A stretch of 61,345 nt of DNA, from the NCBI GenBank assembly GCA_029990205.1, contig JAPEKQ010000014.1, positions 1 to 61,345 on the forward strand, written 5' to 3'. The DNA comes from a bacterium. GTDB lineage: Bacteria; Joyebacterota; Joyebacteria; Joyebacterales; Joyebacteraceae. Shown here in pieces: positions 50,097-58,933 of the stretch; the stretch's first letter is position 1; the number at the start of each line of letters is the position of its first letter. The notes below the pieces were generated by a model. That model had not been told where the DNA came from. It searched no databases and saw only the letters and a program-made list of their open reading frames with translations. A program made the position numbers and the translations under genes.

Positions 50097-51473
50097 ATGA
50101 ACTCAGCTGACTTCAAGTGCGCCCCAATCCTTGTGGCCGTCGTGATGCTCGCGGTGCTGGGACTGCTTTCCGCCGGATGCGGTCAGGCCGGGGCGGAGGG
50201 AACAGGAACCGGAACGGCGGCCACCGATGACTGCGGAGGGTGTGACTCGCACGAGCCGGTGGAACCGGCCGCCCACGAGCACGGCGATGACTGCGGCAGC
50301 CACACGATTGACGAGACGGGCGCCGTCTACTGCGGCGAGCACGATCTCTATGAGGACGAGTGCGGCATCTGCCAGCCGGGGCTCGCGTGCGAACTCCAGC
50401 CGGGAGAGGGACTCAAGATCCGTCTGCCATCAGAGCAGTCCGAGTCGAAGGCCCGCATCGCCTCTGAGCGACCGCATCGCGGACCGTCGAGCGCGAACGT
50501 GGTCGCGGTCGGTCAGCTCGAGTTCGACCAGAACCGACTCGCGCACATTACACCGCTTGCCGACGGCGTGGTCCAGCGTGTCTTTGCCGAGCTGGGACAG
50601 AAGGTCCGGCGGGGCGACATCCTGGCCGAGATCCACTCCTCCGCGATCGCCGAGGCGAAGGCTGTGCTGCTCACGGCGGTGGCCGATGAGACGGTCGAGT
50701 CGGAGGCTCTCGCTCGCGAGCGGGAACTCTACGACAACGACATGTCGTCTGACAGCGCCCTTCGCGACGCGGAGGCCCGCCACACGGCAGCGGCCGCGCG
50801 CCGTCGCGCGGCTGAGCGGACGCTGCTCGATCTGGGGCTGAGCGGCCCCGCGCTCGAGCGAGTTGTCTCAAGCCAGGAGGTGAGTTCCGTGCTGATGCTC
50901 ACGGCCCCGTTCGACGGAACCGTGGTCGAGCGCGACGCCGTCATCGGTGATCTCGCGGCAGTCGGCGACCGGGTCTTCACGGTTGCGGATCTCGGCACCA
51001 TGTGGGTCAGCCTTGCCGTCTCCGAGAGGGACATCGCGTTTCTCCGCGTCGGCCAGTCGGTCGCGATCCGCTCCGCGGCGCTGGGCAATGGCATCGAGGG
51101 TGAGATCACGTGGGTGTCGAGTCTCCTCAACGAGACGACACGCATGGCGGAGGTACGGGCCGAGGTTCCGAACCCCGATGGGGCGCTTCGCGCGGGGATG
51201 TTCGTGGATGCGAGCATCATCATCGGAGAGAGTTCCGAGTCTCTGCTCGTCCCGCGCGACACGGTCTACCGATTCGAGGGCGATACCTTTGTGTTCGTGC
51301 GGCTCGAGAACGATCTCTATGAGCTGCGCAGGGTCAGCACCGGTCCGGACTCCGGCGACATGACGGCGATCACCGCGGGGCTCTCAGGCGAGGAGTTCGT
51401 GGCGGTCGACCAGAGCTACCTGCTCAAGTCCGAGTTCCAGAAGTCGCGCTTCGGCGTGGGCTGCGCCCACTAG
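50097..51473 (+). CDS. Heavy-metal RND efflux periplasmic adaptor (CusB/CzcB-like), lipoprotein
   Basis: A 458-residue membrane-fusion protein. The lipoprotein signal ends Leu-Leu-Ser-Ala-Gly-Cys. Residues about 35-110 form an unusual Cys/His-rich extension (Cys-Gly-Gly-Cys-Asp-Ser-His, Ala-His-Glu-His-Gly-Asp-Asp-Cys, Tyr-Cys-Gly-Glu-His, Glu-Cys-Gly-Ile-Cys), a likely metal-binding region in front of the adaptor body. The body has the usual Gly-Val-Val-Gln-Arg-Val-Phe-Ala-Glu-Leu-Gly-Gln-Lys-Val barrel-hairpin start and a long coiled coil. ATG 50097 follows AAGGAGA. It ends 17 bases before the CzcA-like pump gene. No outer-membrane CzcC-like gene lies in the operon, so a shared OMF is likely, perhaps the one in the drug-efflux operon. 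Confidence 0.88.
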   Translation: MNSADFKCAPILVAVVMLAVLGLLSAGCGQAGAEGTGTGTAATDDCGGCDSHEPVEPAAHEHGDDCGSHTIDETGAVYCGEHDLYEDECGICQPGLACELQPGEGLKIRLPSEQSESKARIASERPHRGPSSANVVAVGQLEFDQNRLAHITPLADGVVQRVFAELGQKVRRGDILAEIHSSAIAEAKAVLLTAVADETVESEALARERELYDNDMSSDSALRDAEARHTAAAARRRAAERTLLDLGLSGPALERVVSSQEVSSVLMLTAPFDGTVVERDAVIGDLAAVGDRVFTVADLGTMWVSLAVSERDIAFLRVGQSVAIRSAALGNGIEGEITWVSSLLNETTRMAEVRAEVPNPDGALRAGMFVDASIIIGESSESLLVPRDTVYRFEGDTFVFVRLENDLYELRRVSTGPDSGDMTAITAGLSGEEFVAVDQSYLLKSEFQKSRFGVGCAH

Positions 51474-51490
51474 AGAGGAGACGCACGCTC

Positions 51491-54400
51491 ATGCTCAAGC
51501 AGACCGTCGAAGGCGCGTTTCGAAACCGCGCGCTTGTATCCGTCGTCTTCCTGATCGCAGCACTGCTCGGCGCGAGAGCGCTTCTCACGCTTCCGGTGGA
51601 TGCGTTCCCGGAGACCACGCCCGTCCAGGTGCAGGTCAACACCGTGGCGAGCGCGCTCAATCCCGAGGAGATCGAGCGCCAGGTCACGTACCCGGTCGAG
51701 ATCGGAATCTCGGGAATTCCCGGGCTGGTCAACGTCCGGTCTCTCAGCAAGTCAGGGTTCTCGCAGGTCGTGGCGACGTTCGACGACGAGACGTCGGTCT
51801 ACGACGCCCGCCAGCTCATCCTCGAGCGACTCGGGACGGTCACGCTGCCCGACGGTATCGATCCGCCGTCGCTCGGTCCCATCGCCACGGGCCTTGGCGA
51901 GGTGTTCCACTACATCGTCCGGTCTCCCGACGGCTCACGAACGCTCTCGGAACTGCGGACCATCCACGACTGGATCGTCAAGCCGGAGCTCCGGCGCGTC
52001 CCCGGCGTCGCCGAGGTCAACTCCTGGGGTGGGTACGAGAAGCAGCACGAGGTGGTCGTCGAGCCGAGGTCGCTCGTCGCCTACGGCCTGACGCTTCAGG
52101 ATGTCACCACCGCGCTCGAGGAGAACAACCGCAACGTCGGCGGCGGCACCATCGAGTCGTCCGGCGATGCGCTCCTCCTGCACGGCATCGGGCGGCTGAC
52201 GACGGCGGAGGAGATCGAGAACGTCGTCATCAGGACCGTCGACGGCGTCCCGGTGCGGGTCCGCGAGGTCGCGGATGTTCGCGAGGGCCATCAGATCCGC
52301 CGCGGCGCGGTCACGGCCGCGGGGGAGGGCGAGGCGGTTCTCGGGCTGGCCTTCATGCTGATGGGAGAGAACAGCAAGGAGGTGACGGATGCAATCAACC
52401 AGCGGCTGGACGAGGTGCGTCCGGCGCTGCCGTCGGGTGTTGCGATCGAGGTCGTTCACAACCGGACCGAACTCGTGGACCTCGTCATCGAGACCGTGAA
52501 GCACAACCTGTTCCTCGGCGCTCTCCTCGTCATCGCCGTGCTGTTTCTCCTCTTTGGCAACGTGCGCTCCGGACTCATCATCGCGTTCACGATCCCGCTG
52601 TCGATGGTGCTCGCAGCGCTCGGGATGCGAGGCACCGCGATCGCGGCCAGCCTTCTCAGCCTCGGCGCGATCGACTTCGGGATCATCGTGGACGGCTCGG
52701 TCGTGATGGCCGACAACAATATGCGTCGTCTGGCTGAACGAGCGCAGAAGCTGGGACGGGAGCTCACGAACAGCGAGCGCGCCGCCGTCATCGGGGAATC
52801 GAGCAGGGAGGTCGCGCGGCCCGTCTTCTTCGGTGTCGCGATCATCACGCTCGTGCTTCTTCCGATCCTCACGCTCCAGAACACCGAGGGCAAGATGTTC
52901 CAGCCGATGGCGCTGACGCTGATGTTCGCGCTCTTCGGCGCGCTCATCATCGCGCTCTACCTGACGCCCGCGCTCTCGCACTGGATCCTCCCGAAACGTC
53001 CGTCAACGCGGGAGACCGCCGTCATGCGCTGGCTCCTCGGGATCTACACACGGATGCTCGACCGGGTCCTGCACCACCGGCGCGCCGCGATCGTCATCGT
53101 TCTGGTTCTGCTCGCAGGGACCGGGCTGCTCGCGGCCACCCGTGGCTCCGAGTTCGTCCCGCGCTTGAGCGAGGGTTCGATCGTGCTCAACGTGGTGAGG
53201 CTAGCGGGGATATCCATCGACGAGTCGGTGGAGTACGACACGCTGATGGAGGAGACTCTGCTCGAGGCGTTCCCGGACGAGATCGCCCACATCTGGAGTC
53301 GGATCGGCACCGCCGAGGTCGCCACCGATCCGATGGGGACCGAGCTCTCCGATCTCTTCATCACGCTGACGCCGCGCGACCAGTGGACGGTAGCGCGGAC
53401 TCAGGACGAGCTCGTCCGCGCGATGGAAGAACTGATGTCTGATCTTCCGGGGCAGACCGTCGCGTACACGCAGCCGATCGAGATGCGGATGAACGAACTC
53501 GTTGCGGGCATCCGGTCCGATCTCGGTATCAAGGTCTACGGTGACGATTTCGACACGCTGCTTCGCATCTCCAACGACATCCAGCGGCTCCTGCACTCGG
53601 TGCCGGGGGCGGCCGACGTCTCCGGAGAGCAGCTGGCGGGTCAGCCGATGATCGCGGTGCGTGTCGATCAAAGCGCGGTCGCGCGTGCCGGACTCTCGGC
53701 CGAACACGTCCTTGAGATGGTCGACGCGGTCGGCGGCATCGAGGTGGGCGAGATCCAGGAGGGGGAGAGGCGCTTCCCGCTCGTCGTTCGCCTGCCGGAC
53801 CGGTTCAGGAACGACCCGAACGAACTCCCTGCCGTGCTTGTCCCCGCGGAGTCGGGTGTCGTGCTGCCGCTGAGTTCGCTTGCTTCGGTAGAGGAGACCG
53901 AGAGCCCCTCGACCATCAACCGCGAGTGGGCGCGACGCAGGACGGTCGTTCAGTGTAACGTGCGTGGACGCGACGTCGGCTCGTTCGTCGCAGAGGTGCG
54001 CGAACGCATCGAGAGCGAGATCAGCATGCCGACCGGGTACACGGTCGAGTACGGCGGGCAGTTTGAGCATCTCGTCCGGGCGTCGGAGCGGTTCCGTATC
54101 GTCGTGCCGCTGACGCTGGCGCTTGTGTTCTTCCTGCTCTACCTGAGCATGCGGCGGTTGGGTGACGCGCTGATCGTCTTCATGGGGATCCCGTTCGCGG
54201 CGGTCGGCGGCGTGCTGGCGCTGTCGTTCCGCGGACTGCCCTTCAGCGTCAGCGCCATTATCGGGTTCATCGCGTTGAGCGGACTCGTGGTCATGGACGG
54301 TCAGGTGCTCGTGAGCACCATCCGTCGGCTGTTGCCCGAGGGGAAGGGGATGCTCGCGACGGTGACCGAGGCTGGACGGCTTCGACTCCGTCCGGTGCTC

Positions 54401-54592
54401 GCCACGTCGATCACCGATGTGGCCGGCTTCCTCCCGATGGCCCTCTCGACGGGAGTCGGCGCCGAGGTCCAGCGCCCGCTCGCGACAGTCGTCATCGGCG
54501 GGATCACGACGTCCACGATCCTCACGCTGTTCGTGCTTCCGGTGCTCTATGTGCTCTTCGAGCGTCACCTGGGTGGCGGCTCCGACGGCTAG
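51491..54592 (+). CDS. Heavy-metal RND pump (CzcA/CusA-like, HME family)
   Basis: A 1033-residue inner-membrane RND transporter of the heavy-metal efflux class. Family features are the N-terminal Leu-Pro-Val-Asp-Ala-Phe-Pro-Glu-Thr-Thr-Pro, Val-Thr-Tyr-Pro-Val-Glu, and the TM4 segment Asp395-Phe-Gly-Ile-Ile-Val-Asp401-Gly-Ser-Val-Val-Met-Ala-Asp408-Asn. This DFG..VDG pattern is the Zn/Co/Cd (CzcA) type rather than the Cu/Ag type. Asp408 stands where CzcA-type pumps have Glu in Val-Glu-Asn. The start ATG is 12 codon-lengths from nothing upstream except the adaptor stop, with GAGAGGAG just before. A strong terminator follows. Substrate, probably a divalent metal, is inference. Confidence 0.93.
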   Translation: MLKQTVEGAFRNRALVSVVFLIAALLGARALLTLPVDAFPETTPVQVQVNTVASALNPEEIERQVTYPVEIGISGIPGLVNVRSLSKSGFSQVVATFDDETSVYDARQLILERLGTVTLPDGIDPPSLGPIATGLGEVFHYIVRSPDGSRTLSELRTIHDWIVKPELRRVPGVAEVNSWGGYEKQHEVVVEPRSLVAYGLTLQDVTTALEENNRNVGGGTIESSGDALLLHGIGRLTTAEEIENVVIRTVDGVPVRVREVADVREGHQIRRGAVTAAGEGEAVLGLAFMLMGENSKEVTDAINQRLDEVRPALPSGVAIEVVHNRTELVDLVIETVKHNLFLGALLVIAVLFLLFGNVRSGLIIAFTIPLSMVLAALGMRGTAIAASLLSLGAIDFGIIVDGSVVMADNNMRRLAERAQKLGRELTNSERAAVIGESSREVARPVFFGVAIITLVLLPILTLQNTEGKMFQPMALTLMFALFGALIIALYLTPALSHWILPKRPSTRETAVMRWLLGIYTRMLDRVLHHRRAAIVIVLVLLAGTGLLAATRGSEFVPRLSEGSIVLNVVRLAGISIDESVEYDTLMEETLLEAFPDEIAHIWSRIGTAEVATDPMGTELSDLFITLTPRDQWTVARTQDELVRAMEELMSDLPGQTVAYTQPIEMRMNELVAGIRSDLGIKVYGDDFDTLLRISNDIQRLLHSVPGAADVSGEQLAGQPMIAVRVDQSAVARAGLSAEHVLEMVDAVGGIEVGEIQEGERRFPLVVRLPDRFRNDPNELPAVLVPAESGVVLPLSSLASVEETESPSTINREWARRRTVVQCNVRGRDVGSFVAEVRERIESEISMPTGYTVEYGGQFEHLVRASERFRIVVPLTLALVFFLLYLSMRRLGDALIVFMGIPFAAVGGVLALSFRGLPFSVSAIIGFIALSGLVVMDGQVLVSTIRRLLPEGKGMLATVTEAGRLRLRPVLATSITDVAGFLPMALSTGVGAEVQRPLATVVIGGITTSTILTLFVLPVLYVLFERHLGGGSDG

Positions 54593-54620
54593 GGCAGGGC
54601 ACAGTTACCGTACACGCAGA

Positions 54621-54650
54621 GCCCCCGGGACCTGTCCCGGGGGCTTCCTG
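54621..54650 (+). terminator. Rho-independent terminator of the metal-efflux operon
   Basis: Perfect ten-base-pair stem GCCCCCGGGA/TCCCGGGGGC (54621-54630 with 54635-54644), loop CCTG, then TTCCTGTT. Confidence 0.85.
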
Positions 54651-54688
54651 TTCTGGCGGCGAGGTGTGGCGGGCTCAGTCGCGCAATC

Positions 54689-54717
54689 TTGACTGGTCGT
54701 CATGACTGTGGTATACT
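54689..54717 (+). promoter_or_regulatory. Sigma70-type promoter of the secreted protein gene
   Basis: TTGACT (54689-54694), exactly 17 bases, TATACT (54712-54717). Five of six consensus bases in each box; the start codon is 80 bases downstream. Confidence 0.75.
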
Positions 54718-54798
54718 TCGGTGATGTTGTGTATGCTCTGTGTGAAGGCTTGGTCACGACAACCGCGCGATCATCCGCGCGAAAGCGGGAGGTGCCTC

Positions 54799-55632
54799 GT
54801 GTCACGAGTGGTTCTCATCGTTGCTCTTGCTCTGTTCTGTTTCGCCGGTGTCGCGAGCGCCCAGGACGTGAATCTCAACTGGAGTCCGAACAACACGTAC
54901 TCCGTCTACTGGTTCGAGCCCGCGGAGAACGCCGAGGGCGGCCTCGTGGTGCTCCTGCATGTGGAGCAGTTCGGTGTCACGAACCAGCCGGGTCAGGCGC
55001 TGACGATCGATGTCGACCCGCTCGCCGTGCTGACGGATACCGGCGGGTCGGGGAACTTCGACTTCCTCTACGTCGGGGATGATCCGGACGGATCCGACGT
55101 CTACCAGGCCGTGATCGATGGAGACCTCTTCTTCTGCTGCACGGCGATGTCGCTGACCGCGACAGTCACAGACATGACGACGTCCATCGAGACGAACCTG
55201 GGGGCGAGTGTCGCGGTCCGGCACGACGCCGCCAGCGGATACGCTATCACCGGGGTCACGCCGGCCAACGGCGCGATCCTGGATCCGGGGGCATCGCTCA
55301 ACCTGTTTGCCGACATCGCGAAGCTGTACGTGACCGACGGGTCGGGCCAGGGCTGTGGTATCGAGGTGCGCGCGTATTTCACCAACGACGTCGGCTACTC
55401 CGGCGGCGCGGGCATGTTCTACATGACCGACGCGTCGTACTACTCGGATCTCTACTACACCACGCCCGGTTCGGGCATCTTCGATGACGGCGCGGGGGAG
55501 ATCGAGGTGACCATAGAGATCCGCGACCTCTTCGGCGGGTTCGTCGTGCAGGAGGGACCGTTCACCTACTACGTGAGCGGGTCTCCGGTGGAGGAGACGA
55601 GCTGGGGGACGATCAAGGCGCTCTATCGATAG
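54799..55632 (+). CDS. Secreted protein of unknown function with conserved-looking C-terminal tag
   Basis: A 277-residue exported protein. GTG 54799 is chosen because GGGAGG lies eight bases upstream and the signal peptide (Val-Val-Leu-Ile-Val-Ala-Leu-Ala-Leu-Phe, cleavage after Ala-Ser-Ala) begins there. The middle is beta-rich with paired Cys (Phe-Phe-Cys-Cys-Thr-Ala) and aromatic-rich loops (Tyr-Tyr-Ser-Asp-Leu-Tyr-Tyr). It ends Glu-Glu-Thr-Ser-Trp-Gly-Thr-Ile-Lys-Ala-Leu-Tyr-Arg. I recall similar Trp-Gly-x-Ile-Lys-x-Leu-Tyr-Arg endings on exported proteins of related uncultured phyla, perhaps a sorting or anchoring tag. Function unknown. Confidence 0.7.
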   Translation: MSRVVLIVALALFCFAGVASAQDVNLNWSPNNTYSVYWFEPAENAEGGLVVLLHVEQFGVTNQPGQALTIDVDPLAVLTDTGGSGNFDFLYVGDDPDGSDVYQAVIDGDLFFCCTAMSLTATVTDMTTSIETNLGASVAVRHDAASGYAITGVTPANGAILDPGASLNLFADIAKLYVTDGSGQGCGIEVRAYFTNDVGYSGGAGMFYMTDASYYSDLYYTTPGSGIFDDGAGEIEVTIEIRDLFGGFVVQEGPFTYYVSGSPVEETSWGTIKALYR

Positions 55633-55698
55633 CGAAGCCGCGGGCACCGGGGCGTGACCCCGCCACGGCAACCGAATCTGAGTAGATGGACACGACGA

Positions 55699-55728
55699 AG
55701 CCCCCGGGATTCCTCCCGGGGGCTCTTC
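55699..55728. terminator. Bidirectional terminator between convergent genes
   Basis: AGCCCCCGGGA/TCCCGGGGGCT (55699-55709 with 55714-55724), loop TTCC, then CTTCA; the opposite strand is followed by TTCGTCGTG. The stem is nearly the same sequence as the terminator at 54621. Confidence 0.82.
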
Positions 55729-55760
55729 ACATTGTTGTCGGTCTCCGGCTGAGATCGTTG

Positions 55761-58202
55761 CTAGAACTCGACCTCCTGCGTTACACCGCTTGACGTGAAC
55801 GTCGCCCGCAGTGTCCCGCCCGAGTACGTTCCGCCCGTGTACACGCCGTCCTGCTCGGTGCCCGTGCAGCTCCCGCCCGTGTAGACGTTGTACGTCGTGC
55901 CGCTCATGAGTTCATCGGATGAGAACAGGACCGCCTGGTAGTTGTGCGCCGGCTCGAATGTGAACAGCGCGTCGCCACTCGACGTTTCGACTCGGATGAT
56001 GGTCCCGCCGGAGAAGGTCGAGGTCGAGTTGAGGTTCACCGACCGCTGGTTGGACGAACCGCTCGGCGTCTCGATCATGCTTGAGTTGTACTGCGAGACG
56101 ACCGTGAAACCGCCATCCGTGAGAAGCGTCCCGCTGGCGTCAATGCCGGTCTCGGCGCCGGTTGGCGCCCCGTGGACGATGACCGTTCCGCCGGAGATCG
56201 TGAGGTCGCCGTTGCTGTCGATCCCATCGCCTTCCTCGGCGTCGACGTAGATGTAGCCGTCGCTGATGGTCAGGACGCTGCCGTCATACTGCCCACCGCC
56301 GTAGCCGTACGTGGCGTTGACGGCATCGTCTTCGGCCGCGATGCGAAGCTCTCCTCCGTTGATGAAGATGTTCGGGGCCTCGAGGCCCTCGGCGCACTCC
56401 TCCGAGGTGATGAGGCCGCCGTTGATCTCGATCCGCTCGCCGGCGCTGATGACATCGTCCCCGGCCGAGACATCGAGCTCTCCGCCGTTGACGACGACGT
56501 TCGGGGCCTGGAGGCCGTCGCTGCAATCGGCGATGTCGATCAGTCCGTCGTTGACCTCGATCCAGTAGTCACACTTGATGCCGTCGTTGGCGGACGAGAT
56601 GTTGATCTCGCCGTTCTCGATGACGACCATGCTGTCGACAGCCGCGGCCTTCGCCTCGGTGGCCCCGATCCCGACCGGGATCTCATCCCCGGTCGTCGTG
56701 ATGCTCAGCGCGGGGCCGGCAAGCGCGGTGCCGATCGTGAGGATGCCGTCCACGGAGATGCCCCTGCCCGCGGAGCCGGAGTGGGAGAGGGTCACGGTTC
56801 CGCCCTCGATGTTCAGGTCGCCGTCGGCCCTCATACAGGGACCGTGGTAGACGTCCTCCTCACCCAACTCGTTCGTAAAGGTGTCGCCGTCTCCGCTGGA
56901 CGTGATGTTCACGGTGCCCGACTCGATCGTGATGTTGCCGTTGCCCGATATTCCGCGTCCAGCAGTGCCGCCCGTCGTGATGGACAGATCGCACCCGTCG
57001 ATCAGTCCCTCGACGCCCGGCCTGACGGCCGTGCAGTAAGAGGGATCGTACCCGAGACCGGACTCCTCGAGGACCGCATCGCCGGACGTGGCGATGGTGA
57101 TCGTCCCGCCCGTGAGGTGGATGTGGTCCGCGCTGAGTCCGCGGGACTGGTGCCCGTCGATGGTCAGGTCGACCGAGCCGCCGGAGACGACAAGCAGACT
57201 GTCGGACTTGACCGCCTCCCTGTCGCTGTCCGTGTTCAGCACTGCGAGAACGCCGCCCGCGATCTCCACCGGTCCGTCGCCGGCGTCGATGCCGTCGCTC
57301 GCCGAGGTCACGTCAACGGAACCGCCGTACTGGTAGTAGCCATCGTTGGTGTGGATGCCGTCCTTGACCGCGCTCTGGATGATGATGTTCCCGCTCCGGA
57401 CGTCGATGTAGTCATCGCAGCAGAGTCCGTGCTGGTCGCTGCCCTGTCCGTTGATGGTCAGACTCCCCGAACCGATGAAGAGCAGCTGGTCCTCGCTGAA
57501 GAAGCATCCGTCCTGTTCCTCGTCGCCGACCGGGTCGGCGTATGTCTCTCCATCGCTCAGCGTGCTCGACGTGCCGCCCACGAGTTCGACCGTGATCGTC
57601 CCGCCGTTCTGGATGTTGATCGCCGGGCCGTCGCTGTTGGTGATGTCGACACCACACAGCTGGAGCGTGATGTCGTCGTCGGAGTAGATCTTGAACATGC
57701 CGTCCGACGCGGTCCCCGAGAGGGCGTAGGTGATGCCGTCGATATCGCCCTCCGAATTGATCGTCACGTCGCCGTCGGTGATGTCGACTTCGACGCCGGC
57801 GTCCTCCCATGGGTTGTCCACGACCGCCGACGTGCCGTCGTAGGTGATCGTCACGACCACGTTCGAACTCTTGATGAACTTCAGGTTGGTGACCTCGGCG
57901 AGGTCGAACTCGCTGACGACGCCGTTCGCGTTGTGGACGTACATGGTTTCGTTATCGAGGAACGTCACACTGTCGATGGCGGCAACCCAGAAGAGGGTGA
58001 TGTCGTCGGACTCGCGGACACGCAGAATATCCTTGCTGTCCCGCATTCTGAGGAAGTCGCTCTCTGCGAATGTAACGCGAATGATCTCGGAGAGGCTGTA
58101 CTCCTCATCCTGGCCGTCCTCCCAGGTGACTTCCATCTCCTGCGCCTGAACGCTCATGGCAGCCAGGACCGCAAGCAGGACGATGAATGTGGTGCTTCTC
58201 AT
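55761..58202 (-). CDS. Exported Cthe_2159-like carbohydrate-binding beta-helix protein
   Basis: An 813-residue exported protein. Residues 1-20 are a signal peptide. Residues about 24-115 contain three short repeats of a Leu-x-x-Ile-x-x-Val-x-Phe type (Leu-Ser-Glu-Ile-Ile-Arg-Val-Thr-Phe). Most of the remainder is a right-handed beta-helix-like domain with repeats such as Ile-Asn-Gly-Gly-x-Ile, Ser-Gly-Gly-Thr-Val and Ala-x-Asp-Gly-Ile-Asp, fitting the Cthe_2159 family, one member of which binds cellulose and pectic polysaccharides. There is no visible catalytic motif or sorting domain. Its start is 12 bases from the stop of the small sorting-domain protein upstream, so they form an operon. 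A polysaccharide-binding surface role is likely. Confidence 0.8.
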   Translation of the reverse strand: MRSTTFIVLLAVLAAMSVQAQEMEVTWEDGQDEEYSLSEIIRVTFAESDFLRMRDSKDILRVRESDDITLFWVAAIDSVTFLDNETMYVHNANGVVSEFDLAEVTNLKFIKSSNVVVTITYDGTSAVVDNPWEDAGVEVDITDGDVTINSEGDIDGITYALSGTASDGMFKIYSDDDITLQLCGVDITNSDGPAINIQNGGTITVELVGGTSSTLSDGETYADPVGDEEQDGCFFSEDQLLFIGSGSLTINGQGSDQHGLCCDDYIDVRSGNIIIQSAVKDGIHTNDGYYQYGGSVDVTSASDGIDAGDGPVEIAGGVLAVLNTDSDREAVKSDSLLVVSGGSVDLTIDGHQSRGLSADHIHLTGGTITIATSGDAVLEESGLGYDPSYCTAVRPGVEGLIDGCDLSITTGGTAGRGISGNGNITIESGTVNITSSGDGDTFTNELGEEDVYHGPCMRADGDLNIEGGTVTLSHSGSAGRGISVDGILTIGTALAGPALSITTTGDEIPVGIGATEAKAAAVDSMVVIENGEINISSANDGIKCDYWIEVNDGLIDIADCSDGLQAPNVVVNGGELDVSAGDDVISAGERIEINGGLITSEECAEGLEAPNIFINGGELRIAAEDDAVNATYGYGGGQYDGSVLTISDGYIYVDAEEGDGIDSNGDLTISGGTVIVHGAPTGAETGIDASGTLLTDGGFTVVSQYNSSMIETPSGSSNQRSVNLNSTSTFSGGTIIRVETSSGDALFTFEPAHNYQAVLFSSDELMSGTTYNVYTGGSCTGTEQDGVYTGGTYSGGTLRATFTSSGVTQEVEF

Positions 58203-58214
58203 GGATGCCCCCGG

Positions 58215-58718
58215 CTACCTGACCAGTATGAGTTTCTTTGAGTGTATCTCGCCGTCGCATTCCACCGCGCAGAAGTACGCTCCGCACGAGACGTACTCGC
58301 CAGCGGCGTCGGTGCCGTCCCAGGCCACCTCGTGATCTCCGGCCGATTGGACTCTGTTCGTCAGTTCCCTGACGAGTGCGCCCTGCACGTTGTAGATGCG
58401 GACAGTGATCCCGGTCTCGTCCGAGATCTCATACGCGATGGTCGTCGAGGCACTGAATGGATTCGGGTAGTTCTGGAGCAGCTCGCACGCGACGGGGTCG
58501 TCGTCTGAGGGGACGTCGAGGAACATGATGAAGTCGATGTCGTCGAGCGCGATCGTGACGGTCTCACCAGAGCTGAGCTCTACGGTCATCTCGTAGCTCT
58601 GGCCGAAGGCGCTCGAGCACAGGAGGAGTATCAGCACGAGTAGCGCGCCCCCGAGCAGCCTGCCGCTGAGCAACTCGTTCCCGAGCGGTCTGCTCCCTGG
58701 CAGCGTGCCGCCTCTCAT
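58215..58718 (-). CDS. Small exported protein with FlgD/T9SS-like sorting domain
   Basis: A 167-residue protein. A basic N-terminus and hydrophobic core (Leu-Leu-Val-Leu-Ile-Leu-Leu-Leu) form a signal peptide cleaved near Ala-Phe-Gly-Gln (residue 40). A short domain follows (Ser-Ser-Gly-Glu-Thr-Val-Thr-Ile-Ala-Leu-Asp-Asp-Ile-Asp-Phe-Ile-Met-Phe), resembling the N-terminal repeats of the downstream protein. The last 85 residues form a complete FlgD-like sorting module: Leu-Gln-Asn-Tyr-Pro-Asn-Pro-Phe, Ile-Tyr-Asn-Val-Gln-Gly, Gly-Ala-Tyr-Phe. AAGGAG precedes the ATG. It is essentially a sorting module with little else, so it may act as an assembly or anchoring partner for the surface protein in the same operon. 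Confidence 0.75.
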   Translation of the reverse strand: MRGGTLPGSRPLGNELLSGRLLGGALLVLILLLCSSAFGQSYEMTVELSSGETVTIALDDIDFIMFLDVPSDDDPVACELLQNYPNPFSASTTIAYEISDETGITVRIYNVQGALVRELTNRVQSAGDHEVAWDGTDAAGEYVSCGAYFCAVECDGEIHSKKLILVR

Positions 58719-58868
58719 GTCCTGCTCCTTGTCGCGTGATCAGCCATCTGCACAGACTTCCGTTCCTAACAATATACAACGGACCGTTGAAGGTTGTGTG
58801 TCGGATTCGCCGAGTAGTGTTAAGAAAGCGTAAACAGCGCCTGCCTGGCTGACGTCGAGGAAGCAGAA

Positions 58869-58892
58869 GGCCCGGGCCAGACGGCCCGGGCC
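58869..58892 (-). terminator. Terminator after the AraC-family gene
   Basis: Perfect ten-base-pair stem GGCCCGGGCC/GGCCCGGGCC (58869-58878 with 58883-58892). On the minus strand it is followed by TTCTGCTT. Confidence 0.7.
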
Positions 58893-58933
58893 CTCACTTG
58901 TGTGTGGTCGCGGGATTCCGCTGCGACTTCGGC

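Noticed and set aside
56172-58241. Long plus-strand open frame opposite the beta-helix protein
   Set aside because: It mirrors the repetitive beta-helix gene; the translation is Asp/Val/Arg-rich without motif. The minus strand has signal peptide and family pattern.
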